NCBI GenBank assembly: GCA_003427395.1 | Contig: BFEA01000026.1 | Location: 5,227,130 to 5,252,217 of the forward strand | From: Chara braunii | Lineage: Eukaryota > Streptophyta > Charophyceae > Charales > Characeae | DNA length: 25,088 bases | Reading direction: 5' to 3' | Shown here: positions 1-9,891 of the stretch, one piece after another | Numbering within the stretch: position 1 is the stretch's first letter | Layout: every line of letters begins with the position of its first letter | Notes under the pieces: generated by a model | Told to the model about the DNA's origin: nothing | What the model saw: the letters and a program-made list of their open reading frames with translations, nothing else | Database searches by the model: none | Made by a program: the position numbers and the translations under genes

Positions 1-42
1 ACGGCCGTACGGCCGTTCATACGACTGTACGATAACCCCCCC
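1..42. repeat. Palindromic patch, possible end of a B-like miniature transposon
   Basis: Bases 1-16 are a perfect palindrome (ACGGCCGTACGGCCGT). The patch ends in ACGATAACCCCC, which resembles the right-hand end of family B (GTAACCCT) found later in the window. It may be the right end of a small element inserted in the minus-strand ORF. The left part is outside the window, so this is weak. Confidence 0.25.
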
Positions 43-453
43 GTACGTCGTACGGAGAATTACACAGTCCTGAAGTTCTTCAGCTTGGAGGATCTCATAA
101 TCCTCCGGCGTGAGTTGAACCTGCTGGTTGACTTGCAAGCCAGCACTCTGGCTAATGGAAGCCCGAGAATCACTCTGACTGACTCCTGACGAAGTGGCCT
201 GTGAAGAGTCCTGCGACATGGTAGAGGAAATAGCTATGGTCGTACCGGTGCTAGTTGTAATCCTAGACCTGGCACTAGCCTCAACCACCCTCGCTCTTCT
301 TGCCGCTGTTCTCTCTCTAGCCTCTCTCCACAGTCTCCTCTCGTCTCGTGGACCTAACTCAAGGAAAGTCAAAGTTTCACTGACAGCAGTTCTATGAGTA
401 GTCCTACGGTCGTCCACTAACAACTCCTCCTCACTAGTGCTTGCATCACTCAT
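1..453 (-). CDS. Partial uncharacterised Arg/Ser-rich ORF (5' end, runs off left edge)
   Basis: On the minus strand an ATG at 453-451 opens a frame that stays free of stops to base 1 (151 codons), so only the N-terminal part is present. The protein starts with an acidic Ser/Glu stretch (MSDASTSEEELLVDD), followed by a strongly basic, probably helical segment rich in Arg and Glu (around residues 36-60, RDERRLWREARERTAARRAR), then a low-complexity Ser/Thr/Gln region, and near residue 115 an acidic LTPEDYEILQAEEL segment. I recognise no enzyme domain. An acidic head plus a charged helix resembles the N-terminal part of a retroelement gag-like protein, but a host gene is equally possible. The last 35-40 bases toward the window edge are palindromic and resemble a small transposon end, so the true coding sequence may stop being colinear near position 40. 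Confidence 0.4.
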   Translation of the reverse strand, partial: MSDASTSEEELLVDDRRTTHRTAVSETLTFLELGPRDERRLWREARERTAARRARVVEASARSRITTSTGTTIAISSTMSQDSSQATSSGVSQSDSRASISQSAGLQVNQQVQLTPEDYEILQAEELQDCVILRTTYGGVIVQSYERPYGR

Positions 454-1982
454 GAGCTACAGTGTGTGTGATCTGAACTAGAATCCACATTGAATCCTAC
501 CTCAGCATGCCACACAGCCGATTATGAAACACAACTAACTTCAGTCGGCCTGGACAGGTGTCACCCAGTGTCAGATCCTACAGGGAACATTAAATCTATT
601 TTTAGATTACTCTAATACAAAATGCAATGCAGCACAAAGTATACTACTCTATCTGCATCTGTCTGTCAGTTGTTAGTCAAGTTCGTAACAACTAAATAAT
701 AAAAAATAAAAATAATGCTCTCTGCAGAGATGTATGTTGGATGGGAGTTTCTCTAATTAATGCCACCACGAACAGTTACCGAAATCCAACCCTTTCCCTG
801 TATCCCTCTCGAGTAGTCACTTTATGTCGACATTCCTAGGCATCTGATGAACAGCGTGTCTAACTTGAAAGGTGTGCAATCCGGCCCCCCCCTGTGCCCC
901 AAGTCAACGCCGAACCTGCCAGCCCCTGCACATTATTTATCCTCGCATGCAACGAGCCTTACACCCGGTTTGATCTAGCTGATTAGGAGGCATTTATGGA
1001 GATCCCCCGTAACTCCTCAGGAATTATTTAACGTCGCAGACCGGACGACGATCACAGCCAGAATCAACACCGAGACCCTGCCAGAAATACTTAGATACGG
1101 TCTGGTAAGCGTCTGTTTAAAGGGCTGGTTTGCCCTGCATGACCTCTATTGCGCAGCAATAGAACCAAGGACTTGCGGCAAAGCATGCGTGTATTAGTCC
1201 CAGCGGGTTGGCATGGTGACTGTGACCCGAGTGCTTCGTCCAGGGCCCTTCAGAGGCATCGTCCGTCTCCCACCAGCTTGCTGCCCAGGAAGAATGTCGA
1301 CTCTCGAGGTTGAGCGCTCAGGACACCTCACATTGAGAGGACTCTCAAGACTGAACTCACTTCCTCACGGTAAGAAGCAATGAAGAGGGTAGATAAGGAA
1401 GGAAGCAACGTACCTCATAATGCTGCCCCCAACCACAAATTTCTCACCGGCAACCTGATGTGCATTTATGATAACCGGTCTTTGCGTCCGCACAACCAAC
1501 AGCAGAATGCAGTTCCACCTCGGCTTAAATGCCACATCAGTGAGTTCTCATCATCCAGCGTACACCCCTAATGTCACCACATAGCTTCCTGGCGCGCCCA
1601 CACGGCCCTGGGCCGCCTATCGTTCAACGCCTAAGCCTTATCACTGCCCCACACCTCATGCGAAGCACCGAACAGCTATTGCGAAGAAGCAATGAGCGCA
1701 GTTCGAACCAGCTCCGATACCAAATTCCAAGGAAAATGAACAGAAGCGAGATGACAATAATCAGATTGCACAATCACATTGAAAGCCAGATCGTATCACA
1801 GTGTTTAGAAAGTAGCATTGCACCAATATGACACCAATGGAGAATAGTAGCACTGAAAGCTCAATGTCAATGAGAGTTTGCTCTCTCCACCACCGACATA
1901 TGTATCCAGTCCCTATCTCCCTACTTGGCGCTCGTCGCCCAGCCTACTCCCTACACAGCTACTACTAGCCTACTAATTGACA
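454..1982. other. Unassigned non-coding stretch
   Basis: No convincing gene, repeat or RNA was found. An AT-rich patch lies at about 690-720. Two open frames, 1380-1571 (63 aa) and 1571-1831 (86 aa), have no recognisable domain and look like chance ORFs. The stretch would hold the 5' leader and promoter of the minus-strand ORF, but I could not identify a TATA box, a long terminal repeat or a primer-binding site. Confidence 0.4.
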
Positions 1983-2210
1983 ATGCAACTGTTGATGTCA
2001 GCAACCTCCGAAGTACTTGAAGATGTTGCCCATGTAGAACCATCGCCAATACCAGGTATGTGCCCTCACATCATCATCATCATCATCCTTCTTTCTGTCC
2101 TCTAACTCTCTCCTACGTCTTCCCTTGTAGAACACCCGAAGACCACCCCTGCGCCTCACTGTACATCCAAACCCGCGAGTTATGGAGGCTGGGCTATGGC
2201 GCTGCCCTGA
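1983..2210 (+). CDS. Possible small two-exon gene (50 aa), uncertain
   Basis: An ATG at 1983 opens a short frame (MQLLMSATSEVLEDVAHVEP...). After CCAG at 2055 there is a plant-like 5' splice site (GTATGT, from 2056). The candidate 75-nt intron 2056-2130 contains TCTAAC, a strong pyrimidine tract and an acceptor TTGTAG ending at 2130. Joining 1983-2055 to 2131-2210 keeps the frame and gives a 50-aa product ending ALP at TGA 2208-2210. An in-frame TAA lies just upstream of the ATG, so the start is bounded unless another exon precedes it. No family is recognised. A different, longer frame (2131-2646) is open in the second exon, but exon 1 cannot reach it because it has a TAG in that phase. The splice signals are the best support; coding function is unproven. 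Confidence 0.22.
2070..2087. repeat. (ATC)n microsatellite
   Basis: About six ATC trinucleotide repeats, lying inside the candidate intron 2056-2130. Confidence 0.8.
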
Positions 2211-2700
2211 GCAGCGCCCTGCTCCCTGCCCGACCGCACGTGCTAGCACCTCGCCTCTCAGCGCTAGCACCAGCCCACGAGCTTCAGCTCCAGCAGCGCT
2301 GCTGCCAGCATGCGAGTGCCCGAATGACTGGCCACGCAGCGAGCTCTTTCCTATATGGAAAGAGTCTGCCTCGTTTGGCAGCCTGGCTGGATTGGCCTGG
2401 GCCCAAAAGCTTCCGGTAGGCCCCAGGATGCTGCGCCTCTGGTGCAGCTACTGGGCCTCATTCGGTTGGGTCTCCCAACTGTCTGTGTATAAGGCTGCGA
2501 ATCTCGCCCAGGCTCTGTGTTTTCGAAAAGGCCTAGAAGGCTTGGGAATTTCCACGTTGCTCGGCCTGTGTTTTTCTTCAACCAACTGGCGCGATGAAAC
2601 TGCCTGGACCCCAAATGTGAAATTGACAATCGAGGGCCTCTCGTGATTTGTTAGGCCCGCCTTCACTTAGGGCGGGCACAGATGCAACAGGGGCCCCCTT
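2160..2700. other. GC-rich block with TATA-like motif and short hairpin
   Basis: This block is much richer in G+C than its surroundings. It contains an open frame (2182-2646, 154 aa, no recognisable domain), a TATA-like TGTATAAGG near 2486, and a short inverted repeat (GCCCGCC / GGGCGGGC) at about 2654-2678. It could be a promoter or part of a long terminal repeat, but no second copy exists in the window to test that. Confidence 0.3.
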
Positions 2701-2710
2701 AGGCCTGCCG

Positions 2711-3240
2711 AGGATCTGAATCCTCACACCCGAATTATCCAAGAATAACAGAGAAGGCGCTAATACGAACTTCTGAATCTTAATTATGTGGGAAGTACAA
2801 CTTTCTAAGACTTATTTCAAGAGCGGTATGCAATAAAAGTTACACGTTCGGTTCGAAAACAATATTTTTGCTGAGTTTGGTTTTTATCCGCCTAACGTAT
2901 TGGGACATCCTGATAAGTAGATACCCGCAAATCCTATGTCAATTCTAACTCATATAGTGTGAAAAGGCCCAGAATGTTTTTTTTTAACCTATTTATGCAA
3001 TTTTTCATAGTAATGAAACGGTTTCCACCTTTGCAGTAGCAGATGCAAATCCCAGGGCTTGATCCCTATCCCTGTCCTCACCCGTGTTCAGGAACAAGTC
3101 TACCCTGTGTGTTTGAACACGCAACCTGTGCCTTGGTAGTTGATTATTGTCTGTCGTAGGTCTAGGTAGTTGTTAGGTTTTGATCTATAGGTCAGCTGAA
3201 AAGGGGTCACAACTGTGTAGGGGTCATCGTTGTTGCGATT
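2711..3240. other. Unassigned AT-rich stretch
   Basis: I see no gene, no inverted termini and no recognisable repeat here. It ends where the 31-bp tandem repeat begins. Confidence 0.4.
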
Positions 3241-3302
3241 CTGAAAGGTCAAGGTCGTAGCTGCTACAGTCCTGAGAGGTCATAGGTGTAGCTTCTACAG
3301 TC
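3241..3302. repeat. 31-bp tandem repeat, two copies plus a degenerate third
   Basis: Units 3241-3271 and 3272-3302 both read CTGA(A/G)AGGTCA..., with GTAGC and TCTACAGTC near the end, and differ at only a few bases. A decayed third copy starting CCGAAAGGCC follows from 3303. Confidence 0.75.
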
Positions 3303-3388
3303 CCGAAAGGCCAAATCTACAGACTTCTGGAAGGTCCGGAAGTGGCCTTTCGAGAGTTTTACACGTTAGGCCAGAGGCAAGTGGGCAA

Positions 3389-3874
3389 GTGGGCAGTCCA
3401 ACTTTGTCGAGTCAGCGGTACCCAGTCCCAGTCGCACTTTGTCTAGTCAGCAAGTACCATGGGGGACTGTGTGCAGCATGGCCCCGGTGGAAAGAGGCAG
3501 TTCAGCGACCAAGAGAAGTAGAAATCAAAAGGCAGCGTCCAACCATTCATTCTACTGCGTGCCATGCGGAAGCACTACCCGAGCGTCTTGTGCGAGGTGG
3601 TCTGCAGATGCTCGAAGTCGAAGTGGGACGTGGGAAAGGAGGAGCGGCCATCGCCGCTAGCTGCTATGTAGTAGAAGCCGGTCATAGTCGCCATAGGTTA
3701 GAGTTGGCCTGTAACAAGTGTGAGTGTGTGAGCGGTGTAGCTGTGAGAGTGCGTGGGACATCCAGGGAGATCCAGAGTCGAGTGTGTGTGAACAGTCGTT
3801 ATGAATACAGAGTTGGGAGTGTGAGGTGTAGGCGCTCAGGCGCCATAACCAATTTGAAGCGAGTTTGTATTTGA
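3389..3874 (+). CDS. Hypothetical 161-codon open frame, probably not a gene
   Basis: The frame is open for 161 codons but starts with GTG, not ATG, and has no recognisable domain, membrane segment or repeat. The predicted protein is rich in Arg, Val and Ser. Near its beginning a 24-bp segment starting ACTTTGTC(G/T)AGTCAGC is duplicated at 3401 and 3436. This looks more like chance openness in a moderately GC-rich stretch than a real gene. A long terminal repeat or other transcribed non-coding DNA is possible, since a GGCGCC-rich patch follows at about 3830-3925. Confidence 0.12.
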   Translation: MGSPTLSSQRYPVPVALCLVSKYHGGLCAAWPRWKEAVQRPREVEIKRQRPTIHSTACHAEALPERLVRGGLQMLEVEVGRGKGGAAIAASCYVVEAGHSRHRLELACNKCECVSGVAVRVRGTSREIQSRVCVNSRYEYRVGSVRCRRSGAITNLKRVCI

Positions 3875-4833
3875 ACTGTGTTACCGGTCGTAATATCTCT
3901 GAGTTTTGTGTGGGCGCCTGGCGCAAATGTGGATTGTAATTTGTTTGCATGCATATGGAAAGAGTACGAAGACGGATCTGATTGCGGTATACCGAATAAA
4001 TTAGGTGTTGCTGCAATAGGTTTTTCAACAAAATATTTTTCGTCATAATCTCATGCTTAACGGTCGACAAAGTTATGCAAAATACAAGATCTACATGGAA
4101 AAAAAAAATATAACTCTGACAAGCCACACGCGAATGTTCTGAATCAGGCGGTCGATCAGAAAGGTAAGGTGAGGAGTGGAAAGGATGGGATAATGATTGT
4201 GATTAATTGACCGGTTGTCATGCCAGTGTCATTGCTGGGTAGGTACGCAAGTACAGGAGAACCACTGAAAGCATATAGGTGGGAAACCCCTTTATGTCTA
4301 CCAATTTTGCATTGAGGCACTGAAATAGACAAAAAGTAGAAGAAGGTATGACATCCATCTTTCAATATTAGTGTGATGTCTTAGGGAATGTTGGACTTGT
4401 TTTTCGCTTGATAACTCTTATCACTGTATTGATAATTTGATATGAAGTTACTTGAACTTATTGCTAAGAAAGGAAAACTTATGACGAGATGTCGGAGTTG
4501 GTTTGAAGTGTTTTTTATTGTCCATCATACAAAGTGGTAATCATGAACTACCTTGTAACGTATTACTGCAAATACTATTTATCTAAAGCTCGTGATTAAA
4601 CACGAGGGGGCTGCATTCCTGATGTACCGATAACCTAATAGTCAACTTAATACAGACACGACAATACAAATTTTATTTCAACGAAATGGGTTTGATCGAC
4701 CTAATTGTTTAACCAAAGTTGGATTACAGCTACAATACTATTTCGAGTAGACTCTAAGGATTATGAAAATTCCTATCTCATGAAATTTACAAAGAGAGAC
4801 GGTTAACGGAGACCCAAATATTCGTTGGCAATT
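3875..4833. other. Unassigned stretch
   Basis: AT-rich DNA without a supported gene. Open frames of 69-156 codons on the minus strand carry no recognisable domain. A short GC-rich imperfect palindrome (GGGCGCCTGGCGC) lies at about 3913-3925. Confidence 0.4.
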
Positions 4834-4922
4834 ACGGTGCGAATTTCATCAAAAATTTTAAAAACAAACGATATGAGACCACAGTGCAAACATCAAAAAA
4901 GCAATCAAGCCAAAAAGAACGG

Positions 4923-5009
<87 letters not shown>

Positions 5010-5010
5010 N

Positions 5011-5102
<92 letters not shown>

Positions 5103-5325
5103 ACACTATGAAACCCTAACACAAAGACACTGTCCGAGTCAAAATGAGGCGTCCAACGAATTCAACAAAATGCCAATTTTTTCATTATTGATCCAAACAT
5201 GTAAAAACTGCACACCCTAAAGCACATATATATCACACGAAAAGAAAAACAAGAAAAAAAGCAAAGAGTCAGCACAATATGACAGTTTCGGTGCAATTCG
5301 GTGCAAAATTCGTCGAAAATAACAC
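4834..5325. repeat. Possible decayed element around a 178-bp poly(A) tract
   Basis: An uninterrupted A run spans 4923-5100 except for one N at 5010. On each side lies a similar sequence, CGGTGCGAATTTC at 4835 and CGGTGCAAAATTCGTC at about 5301, so an old element or duplication may frame the tract. The N suggests the true length was not resolved. Frames of poly-Lys or poly-Phe here are artefacts. Confidence 0.4.
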
Positions 5326-5701
5326 CCCTGGTTAACTGAATGTATTTACAAATATAATTGAAATATCATGATACTCAGGGTTACCCACTGGAACGTTCGG
5401 AAGGGGTCCCCNCCCCGCCTCAAACGTTCAGGTGTCCACTCGAATGTGAGGGGACCGAACTTCCCAAAGTTTGGCCCTCGCCAAAAATCATTTCAGGGCC
5501 TAAAAAAATACTATTATTATTTTTTATTCTTTATTTTTTTAGGTGAGTTCTATAGCATGTAAAGTACATACCAATAAATTTTCCGGGCAATCGGCTGATC
5601 CAGAGAAAATAAAGATGGCGATGTTAAAATTGTGTTCGACCAATTTTTTTTTTTCTTCCCCTTTTCTTTTTTTATGTGTGTCTATTCGTACTAGTTGTGT
5701 G

Positions 5702-5703
<2 letters not shown>

Positions 5704-5749
<46 letters not shown>

Positions 5750-5756
5750 GGGGGGG
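5704..5756. repeat. (GA)n microsatellite followed by poly(G)
   Basis: About 17 GA repeats (5705-5739) run directly into a 17-18 base G run. It lies inside element B1. Confidence 0.9.
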
Positions 5757-5931
5757 AAGTCTCACATACACTAACGTACAAATTTTTTTTTTCTATTAAA
5801 TAATGAATCAATCAGTCAATCAATTAAGTAGTTTGTGATCCAAAGTATAATAAGAAAAAAATCTAGGCTACCTGAGTAGTTCGGGACTATTTTTTCAATT
5901 GAGTAAAAAATAATAATAATAATAATAAAAT

Positions 5932-6351
5932 CTAGGAAGATTCTCACGCCCGGCCGGTCCTGCCCTGCCGGGCACCCGGACGTTTTTTTTTTTTTTGGGT
6001 TTTCTGCGCTCTCCCAGAGGAGTCCAAATCCGGGCTCATTTTGTTTTTTGCGAGTTGGCTGTCAAAGGGGGCTAAAGGGGTCTAAAGGGGGGGGTGCCTT
6101 TGTGTGATTCTGTTATTTTCTTTTTTATCTTCGATTATGTGAGGAATTATAATGTGACCCTCAGCCAAAANTGGTTTGCATTTCAATCCTACACAACATA
6201 TTTTTTTCCCGGAACTTTTTTAGGGGTTTTTTTTTTTTTTTTTTGGCGCTGGGGCTGCCCGGAACCCTGCCAGGGGGTCATGCCCGGCCGGGCACCCGGG
6301 CGTGTACCCGGGCAGAAGTTGGGTCCCCAGGTGCCCAGGAAAACAGTCTAG
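5932..6351 (-). mobile_element. Family A hAT-like miniature element A1
   Basis: Termini are CTAGGAAGATTCTC on the left and AACAGTCTAG on the right, flanked by a perfect 8-bp direct repeat AATAAAAT (5924-5931 and 6352-6359). Next to each end is a GC-rich module full of CCCGGG/GCCCGG motifs. The interior carries poly(T) runs and, in reverse, the shared core at about 6135-6215. One N is at 6171. The element is inserted in B1. It has no coding capacity, so any mobility would depend on a transposase elsewhere. Confidence 0.8.
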
Positions 6352-6571
6352 AATAAAATAATTCATTTTATTTAAATTTTAAAATTTGTAAAAAAAATTG
6401 ATGTGACCTCGAGGCAAAAGTTGTTTAGTTTTCTGCATAACATAATTTTTTTTTTAAATTGTTTTGAGGGTGTTTTTTTTCCAGTTTGGTCAAACGTGTC
6501 TCCAAGGGGAGCTGAACTTTCGGTAGTTCGGGTTCGACAGTTCGGACGGACCTAAACGCCAACTACCTTGA

Positions 6572-7176
6572 TGACAATGTGTTTTGTTTTGTTTTTGTAA
6601 AAAAAATAAAGAAAATAGTATTGATTATCATTTTGTAGGCAGTAACACCACGTTGAATTTGTCTCCAATGCTTTGCTAAACTTCCAATGATAAACTTATG
6701 TCACCCACAAATAAGAAGTCTGTATATTGCAACTGATTCTAAACAAAAAATTTTGAAGTATCATTACTAGTCGTAGAGTTATAACCCTGTTCACCTAAAA
6801 GAAAAAGGGAAATGGAACCGCTTTAAGGTATCATCCTGAAGTTAATCTCCGATTGATTTATAATATAGATTTGTGAATTTCGGATCCATTGGAGGCAATG
6901 ATTAAGCAATGCGCTTCAAAGCAGCATGCTTGATTTCCTTCGACCTTGGGTGCTCGGCATGCAAACCCGCTTGAGCTACAGCTTGGGGAGGGTTACTTGG
7001 TTGATGTGACTGGGTACGGATCATGGTTGTATGTCATGTACTGATCATGCTCAGGTGGGTTGAAATTTGTATTTGCAAACTTCAGTTTTATTCTAACTCA
7101 ATTTTCCTTATGGTAAAGTTTCTGATTTTCGACCAGCAGGTTATAGGTTCGGTTTCTGGATAGAGCAATTGATTTA
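6572..7176. other. Unassigned intergenic stretch
   Basis: AT-rich, no gene recognised. The segment around 6867-6912 (TTGTGAATTTC ... GGAGGCAATGATTAAGCAATG) recurs in similar form at about 7706-7769, so an older repeat appears to have been split or duplicated by the inverted-repeat elements that follow. Confidence 0.4.
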
Positions 7177-7698
7177 CAACAGAAAAATTCCCATAAGAAG
7201 TTAAAGTTGAAAAAACATTCAAAAAAAAAAAAAAAATCATATTTATAAATTATCATTCCAATGTTTGTCCAACACTAAAATTTCCAATTTAATTTGATAA
7301 GATCCCGTTTCAATATGAGTTTTCCCTTCCAACTACATCTATTTGTTCAAGATGGAATGAAAGTCTGGACGAGTTTATGAAATATTTTAATTAGACTTTC
7401 ATTCTATTACAACAAATATCGTCTAATTTAGACTAGATTAACCTATTTATGACTGAAAATCCTTACTTAGAATGACAGTCCAATTAAAACATTTCATGAA
7501 CTCATCCAGACTTTCATTCCATCTCTAGCATACAGTTCAAATAAGAAGGGATACCCCATTCTTGGAAGAAAAGTTTACAAGTAAGGCGAAAAATTTTAAA
7601 ATTTGAATTACATTTTTTAAGATGGAATGAGAATTTGAAATTTATAATGTAATTTTACTCTAGAATGATTATTTAAATCTGGGAATTTTTTATGTTGT
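7177..7698. mobile_element. Inverted-repeat miniature element E, copy 1
   Basis: The segment is bounded by ACAACAGAAAAATTCCCA on the left and TGGGAATTTTTTATGTTGT on the right, an imperfect terminal inverted repeat of about 18 bp. The interior contains its own inverted repeat: GATGGAATGAAAGTCTGGA at about 7352 is mirrored near 7500-7533. There is no coding capacity. Copy 2 at 7936-8445 is the same sequence in the opposite orientation. Confidence 0.6.
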
Positions 7699-7935
7699 AT
7701 ACTTAATTTGTAAATTTCAAACTCATTGAATTTCGCGTTTGGAGGCGATGATTAATCAATGAGCTTAATCATTATTATAATTATATGATTTCTCAAAATT
7801 TGAACTTAAGTCTATCTTTTAATATTTGTTGCGCGTGTCATTTAGCCATATAGGTTGGGTAAAAGTTAGATAATTTCTCGATCTACACATGTCACCCTTG
7901 CACTTAGGTGGATAACATTTCGTTGATGAGTCTGT
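7699..7935. other. Spacer between the two inverted E copies
   Basis: About 237 bp separate the two copies. The first 70 bases resemble the sequence at 6867-6912 upstream of copy 1. Nothing else is recognisable. Confidence 0.45.
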
Positions 7936-8445
7936 ACTTCAACAGAAAAAATTCCCAAAATTAAATAATCATTCTATAGCAAAATTACATTCTAAATTTC
8001 AAATTTTCATTCCATCTTAAAAAATGTCATTCCAATTTTGAAATTTTTCGTCTTACTTGAAAACTTTCCTTCCAATAATGAGGTATCCCTTCTTATTTGA
8101 ATTGGATGCTAAAGATGGAGTTCATAAAATATTTTAATTAGACTGATAATCTAAGTAAGGATTTTCAGTCATAAATAGGTTAATCCAGTCTATATTAGAA
8201 GATATTTTTTGAAGTAGAATGAAAGTTTAATTAAAACATTTCATAAATTCGTCCAAACTTTCATTCCATCTTGAACAAATAGATGTAGTTGGAAGGGAGA
8301 AATCATATTTAGACGGAAAATTATCAAATAAAAGTGAACATTTTAGAATTGGACAAACATTGGAATGATAATTTATAAATACGAAGGATTTTTGTTTTAT
8401 GAAATATTTTTTCAACTTTCATTTCTCGTGGGAATTTTTCTGTTA
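7936..8445. mobile_element. Inverted-repeat miniature element E, copy 2 (opposite orientation)
   Basis: It begins TTCAACAGAAAAAATTCCC and ends GTGGGAATTTTTCTGTTA. It matches the reverse complement of 7177-7698 along nearly its whole length, including the 8279-8300 block (AATAGATGTAGTTGGAAGG) that mirrors 7330-7350. Together the two copies form a large inverted repeat with arms of about 510 bp and a spacer of about 240 bp. There are many scattered mismatches and small indels, so the copies are not recent. Confidence 0.6.
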
Positions 8446-8624
8446 TTGGTTAAATGAGTGAATATGAATATTAATTAAAAAATATGATTTTCAAAGGAAA
8501 AACTTGGTTGTATGCAACACAACATACTAAAAAAATGATGATTTCAAAACATTTCCACCATATCATTTATCCGCTAACATGTGTAATATACAACTACATT
8601 TTCTTTTTGAAAATCATTTATTTC

Positions 8625-8883
8625 CTAGGCTACCATCCAGGCCGACTGGGTCACCCTATTTTCCTGGGCGGCCCGACCGTGAAAGCACCAGAGAAAGTCC
8701 CAGCCAAAAAAAAAAAAAAAAAAAATCTGAAAATCCGAAAAAAAAAACTATGTTATGCAGAAAAATAAACCGAACAACTTCTTCCTCAAGATCACATCAA
8801 AATTCTTTACCAAATATACAATAAAAATTTATATTTTTTTTGTCGGGTCGGGCAAGTGGACCCGGACCACTCTTGTAGCCTAA
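8625..8883 (+). mobile_element. Family C hAT-like miniature element C1
   Basis: Starts CTAGGCTACC and ends GTAGCCTAA, flanked by TTTATTTC (8617-8624) and CTTATTTC (8884-8891), 7 of 8 identical. A GC-rich left module (GGCCGACTGGGTCACCC, GGCGGCCCGACCG), a run of 20 A, the shared core (about 8749-8832) and a GC-rich right module (GGGTCGGGCAAG) follow in that order. No coding capacity. Confidence 0.75.
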
Positions 8884-8891
8884 CTTATTTC

Positions 8892-9240
8892 TTCTATTTC
8901 TAACAAAATTAACTTATCTAACCAAGTAAAGGCTCATTAATGAAATGCTCTCAACAAAAACAAAACTACTTTTATAAAAGTTACAAAAAAATAATAATCC
9001 GACCAAAATTGCGTCGTTATTTTTTTGGCTCATCTACATCTTGAAAAATTCTCAAATTTGTTTGTGCATTTGAAAACTAGTAAAATTGCAAATATTGTTA
9101 CGAACAAAAAAACATGATCAAATATTTGTTGTCAATTTGTTGGATTGATATCTTACCATGAATTTACAATATAATTTTTTGTATCAATTCATATAATTTT
9201 GTACAATGTACAGTATGTGATTTTTATCTTATCATATTAC
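8892..9240. other. Unassigned AT-rich stretch
   Basis: No gene or repeat termini recognised. Confidence 0.4.
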
Positions 9241-9348
9241 CACGCTTAGAGCATCAGTTTGATAATAGTGTGGAATATTTTCGTACATGTAGGACACGCT
9301 TAAAAAATCAGTTTGATAATAGTGTGGAATATTTCCTTACATGTGGGA
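9241..9348. repeat. 54-bp tandem direct repeat, two copies
   Basis: CACGCTTA..ATCAGTTTGATAATAGTG...TACATGT(A/G)GGAC occurs at 9241 and again at 9295 with few differences. Confidence 0.8.
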
Positions 9349-9622
9349 CGAGAAAACATTTTATGTTTATGGTATGCTCCGCAACTGAATATGAACCATA
9401 TGCATTTTTATTTTTTTTTCGATGTGTATCACACCATATTAGATCATGGCTTTGTTGAAATTACCCCAATTGTAGTGAGACCAAAACTTAAAGGTGAAAA
9501 AAAAAAAAAAAAAAAAAAACTTAAAGGTAAAAATTGCGAATGTAATTAAGGTCTCACTTAATTTGTCTCACATCTTAAAATGCTTGTAATAAAATGCTCG
9601 GATCCCTTTGTATACTTAATTT
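9349..9622. other. Unassigned stretch with poly(A) and short inverted repeat
   Basis: An A run (about 9498-9519) lies between AGTGAGACC (9474) and GGTCTCACT (about 9550), a 9-bp inverted repeat. It may be an old element relic. No gene. Confidence 0.35.
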
Positions 9623-9821
9623 GTCGGATACCAACTGGGTTAGTCGGGTTATTTTGGATGCTCGAGCGGTCTAGCCAGATGAGAACCAAAAACATCTATA
9701 AAAAAGAAAAAAATAGTTACATTAAAAAATAATAAAATATAAACTAATAGTATATACAATTACAGATTAAGCGAATTTTGTCTCGAACTTCCATCAAAAT
9801 TTTTCACAAAAAATAAAAATG

Positions 9822-9891
<70 letters not shown>

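Larger units (their letters stand above)
5376..6570 (-). mobile_element. Family B hAT-like miniature element B1, interrupted by A1
   Basis: The left end CAGGGTTACC and right end CTACCTTG form degenerate inverted termini like those of B3. Flanking octamers ATGATACT (5368-5375) and ATGACAAT (6571-6578) match at 6 of 8 positions, consistent with an old 8-bp target duplication. The GC-rich end modules with (C)GAACG(T)TCGG-type motifs lie at 5390-5470 and 6490-6565, and the shared internal core lies in reverse at about 6390-6455. Removing the nested A1 copy leaves about 770 bp, close to the 732 bp of intact B3. It holds one N (5412) and a (GA)n/poly(G) tract, and encodes no protein. Confidence 0.6.

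Noticed and set aside
2182-2646. 154-aa ORF in the GC-rich block
   Set aside because: No domain, overlapping open frames on both strands as expected from GC-rich sequence, and the upstream candidate exon cannot be joined to it in frame.
3830-3930. LTR end with primer-binding site (GGCGCC-rich)
   Set aside because: No second copy, no matching tRNA end that I could confirm, and no gag or pol sequence follows.
4825-5220. Poly-Lys and poly-Phe open frames
   Set aside because: They are readings of the 178-base A run and contain the N; not genes.
7131-7165. tRNA or tRNA-derived SINE (GGTTCGG-like boxes)
   Set aside because: Short matches to a B box only; no cloverleaf and no A box at the right distance. 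The same holds for the GGTTCGACTGG in the Penelope-like terminal repeats.
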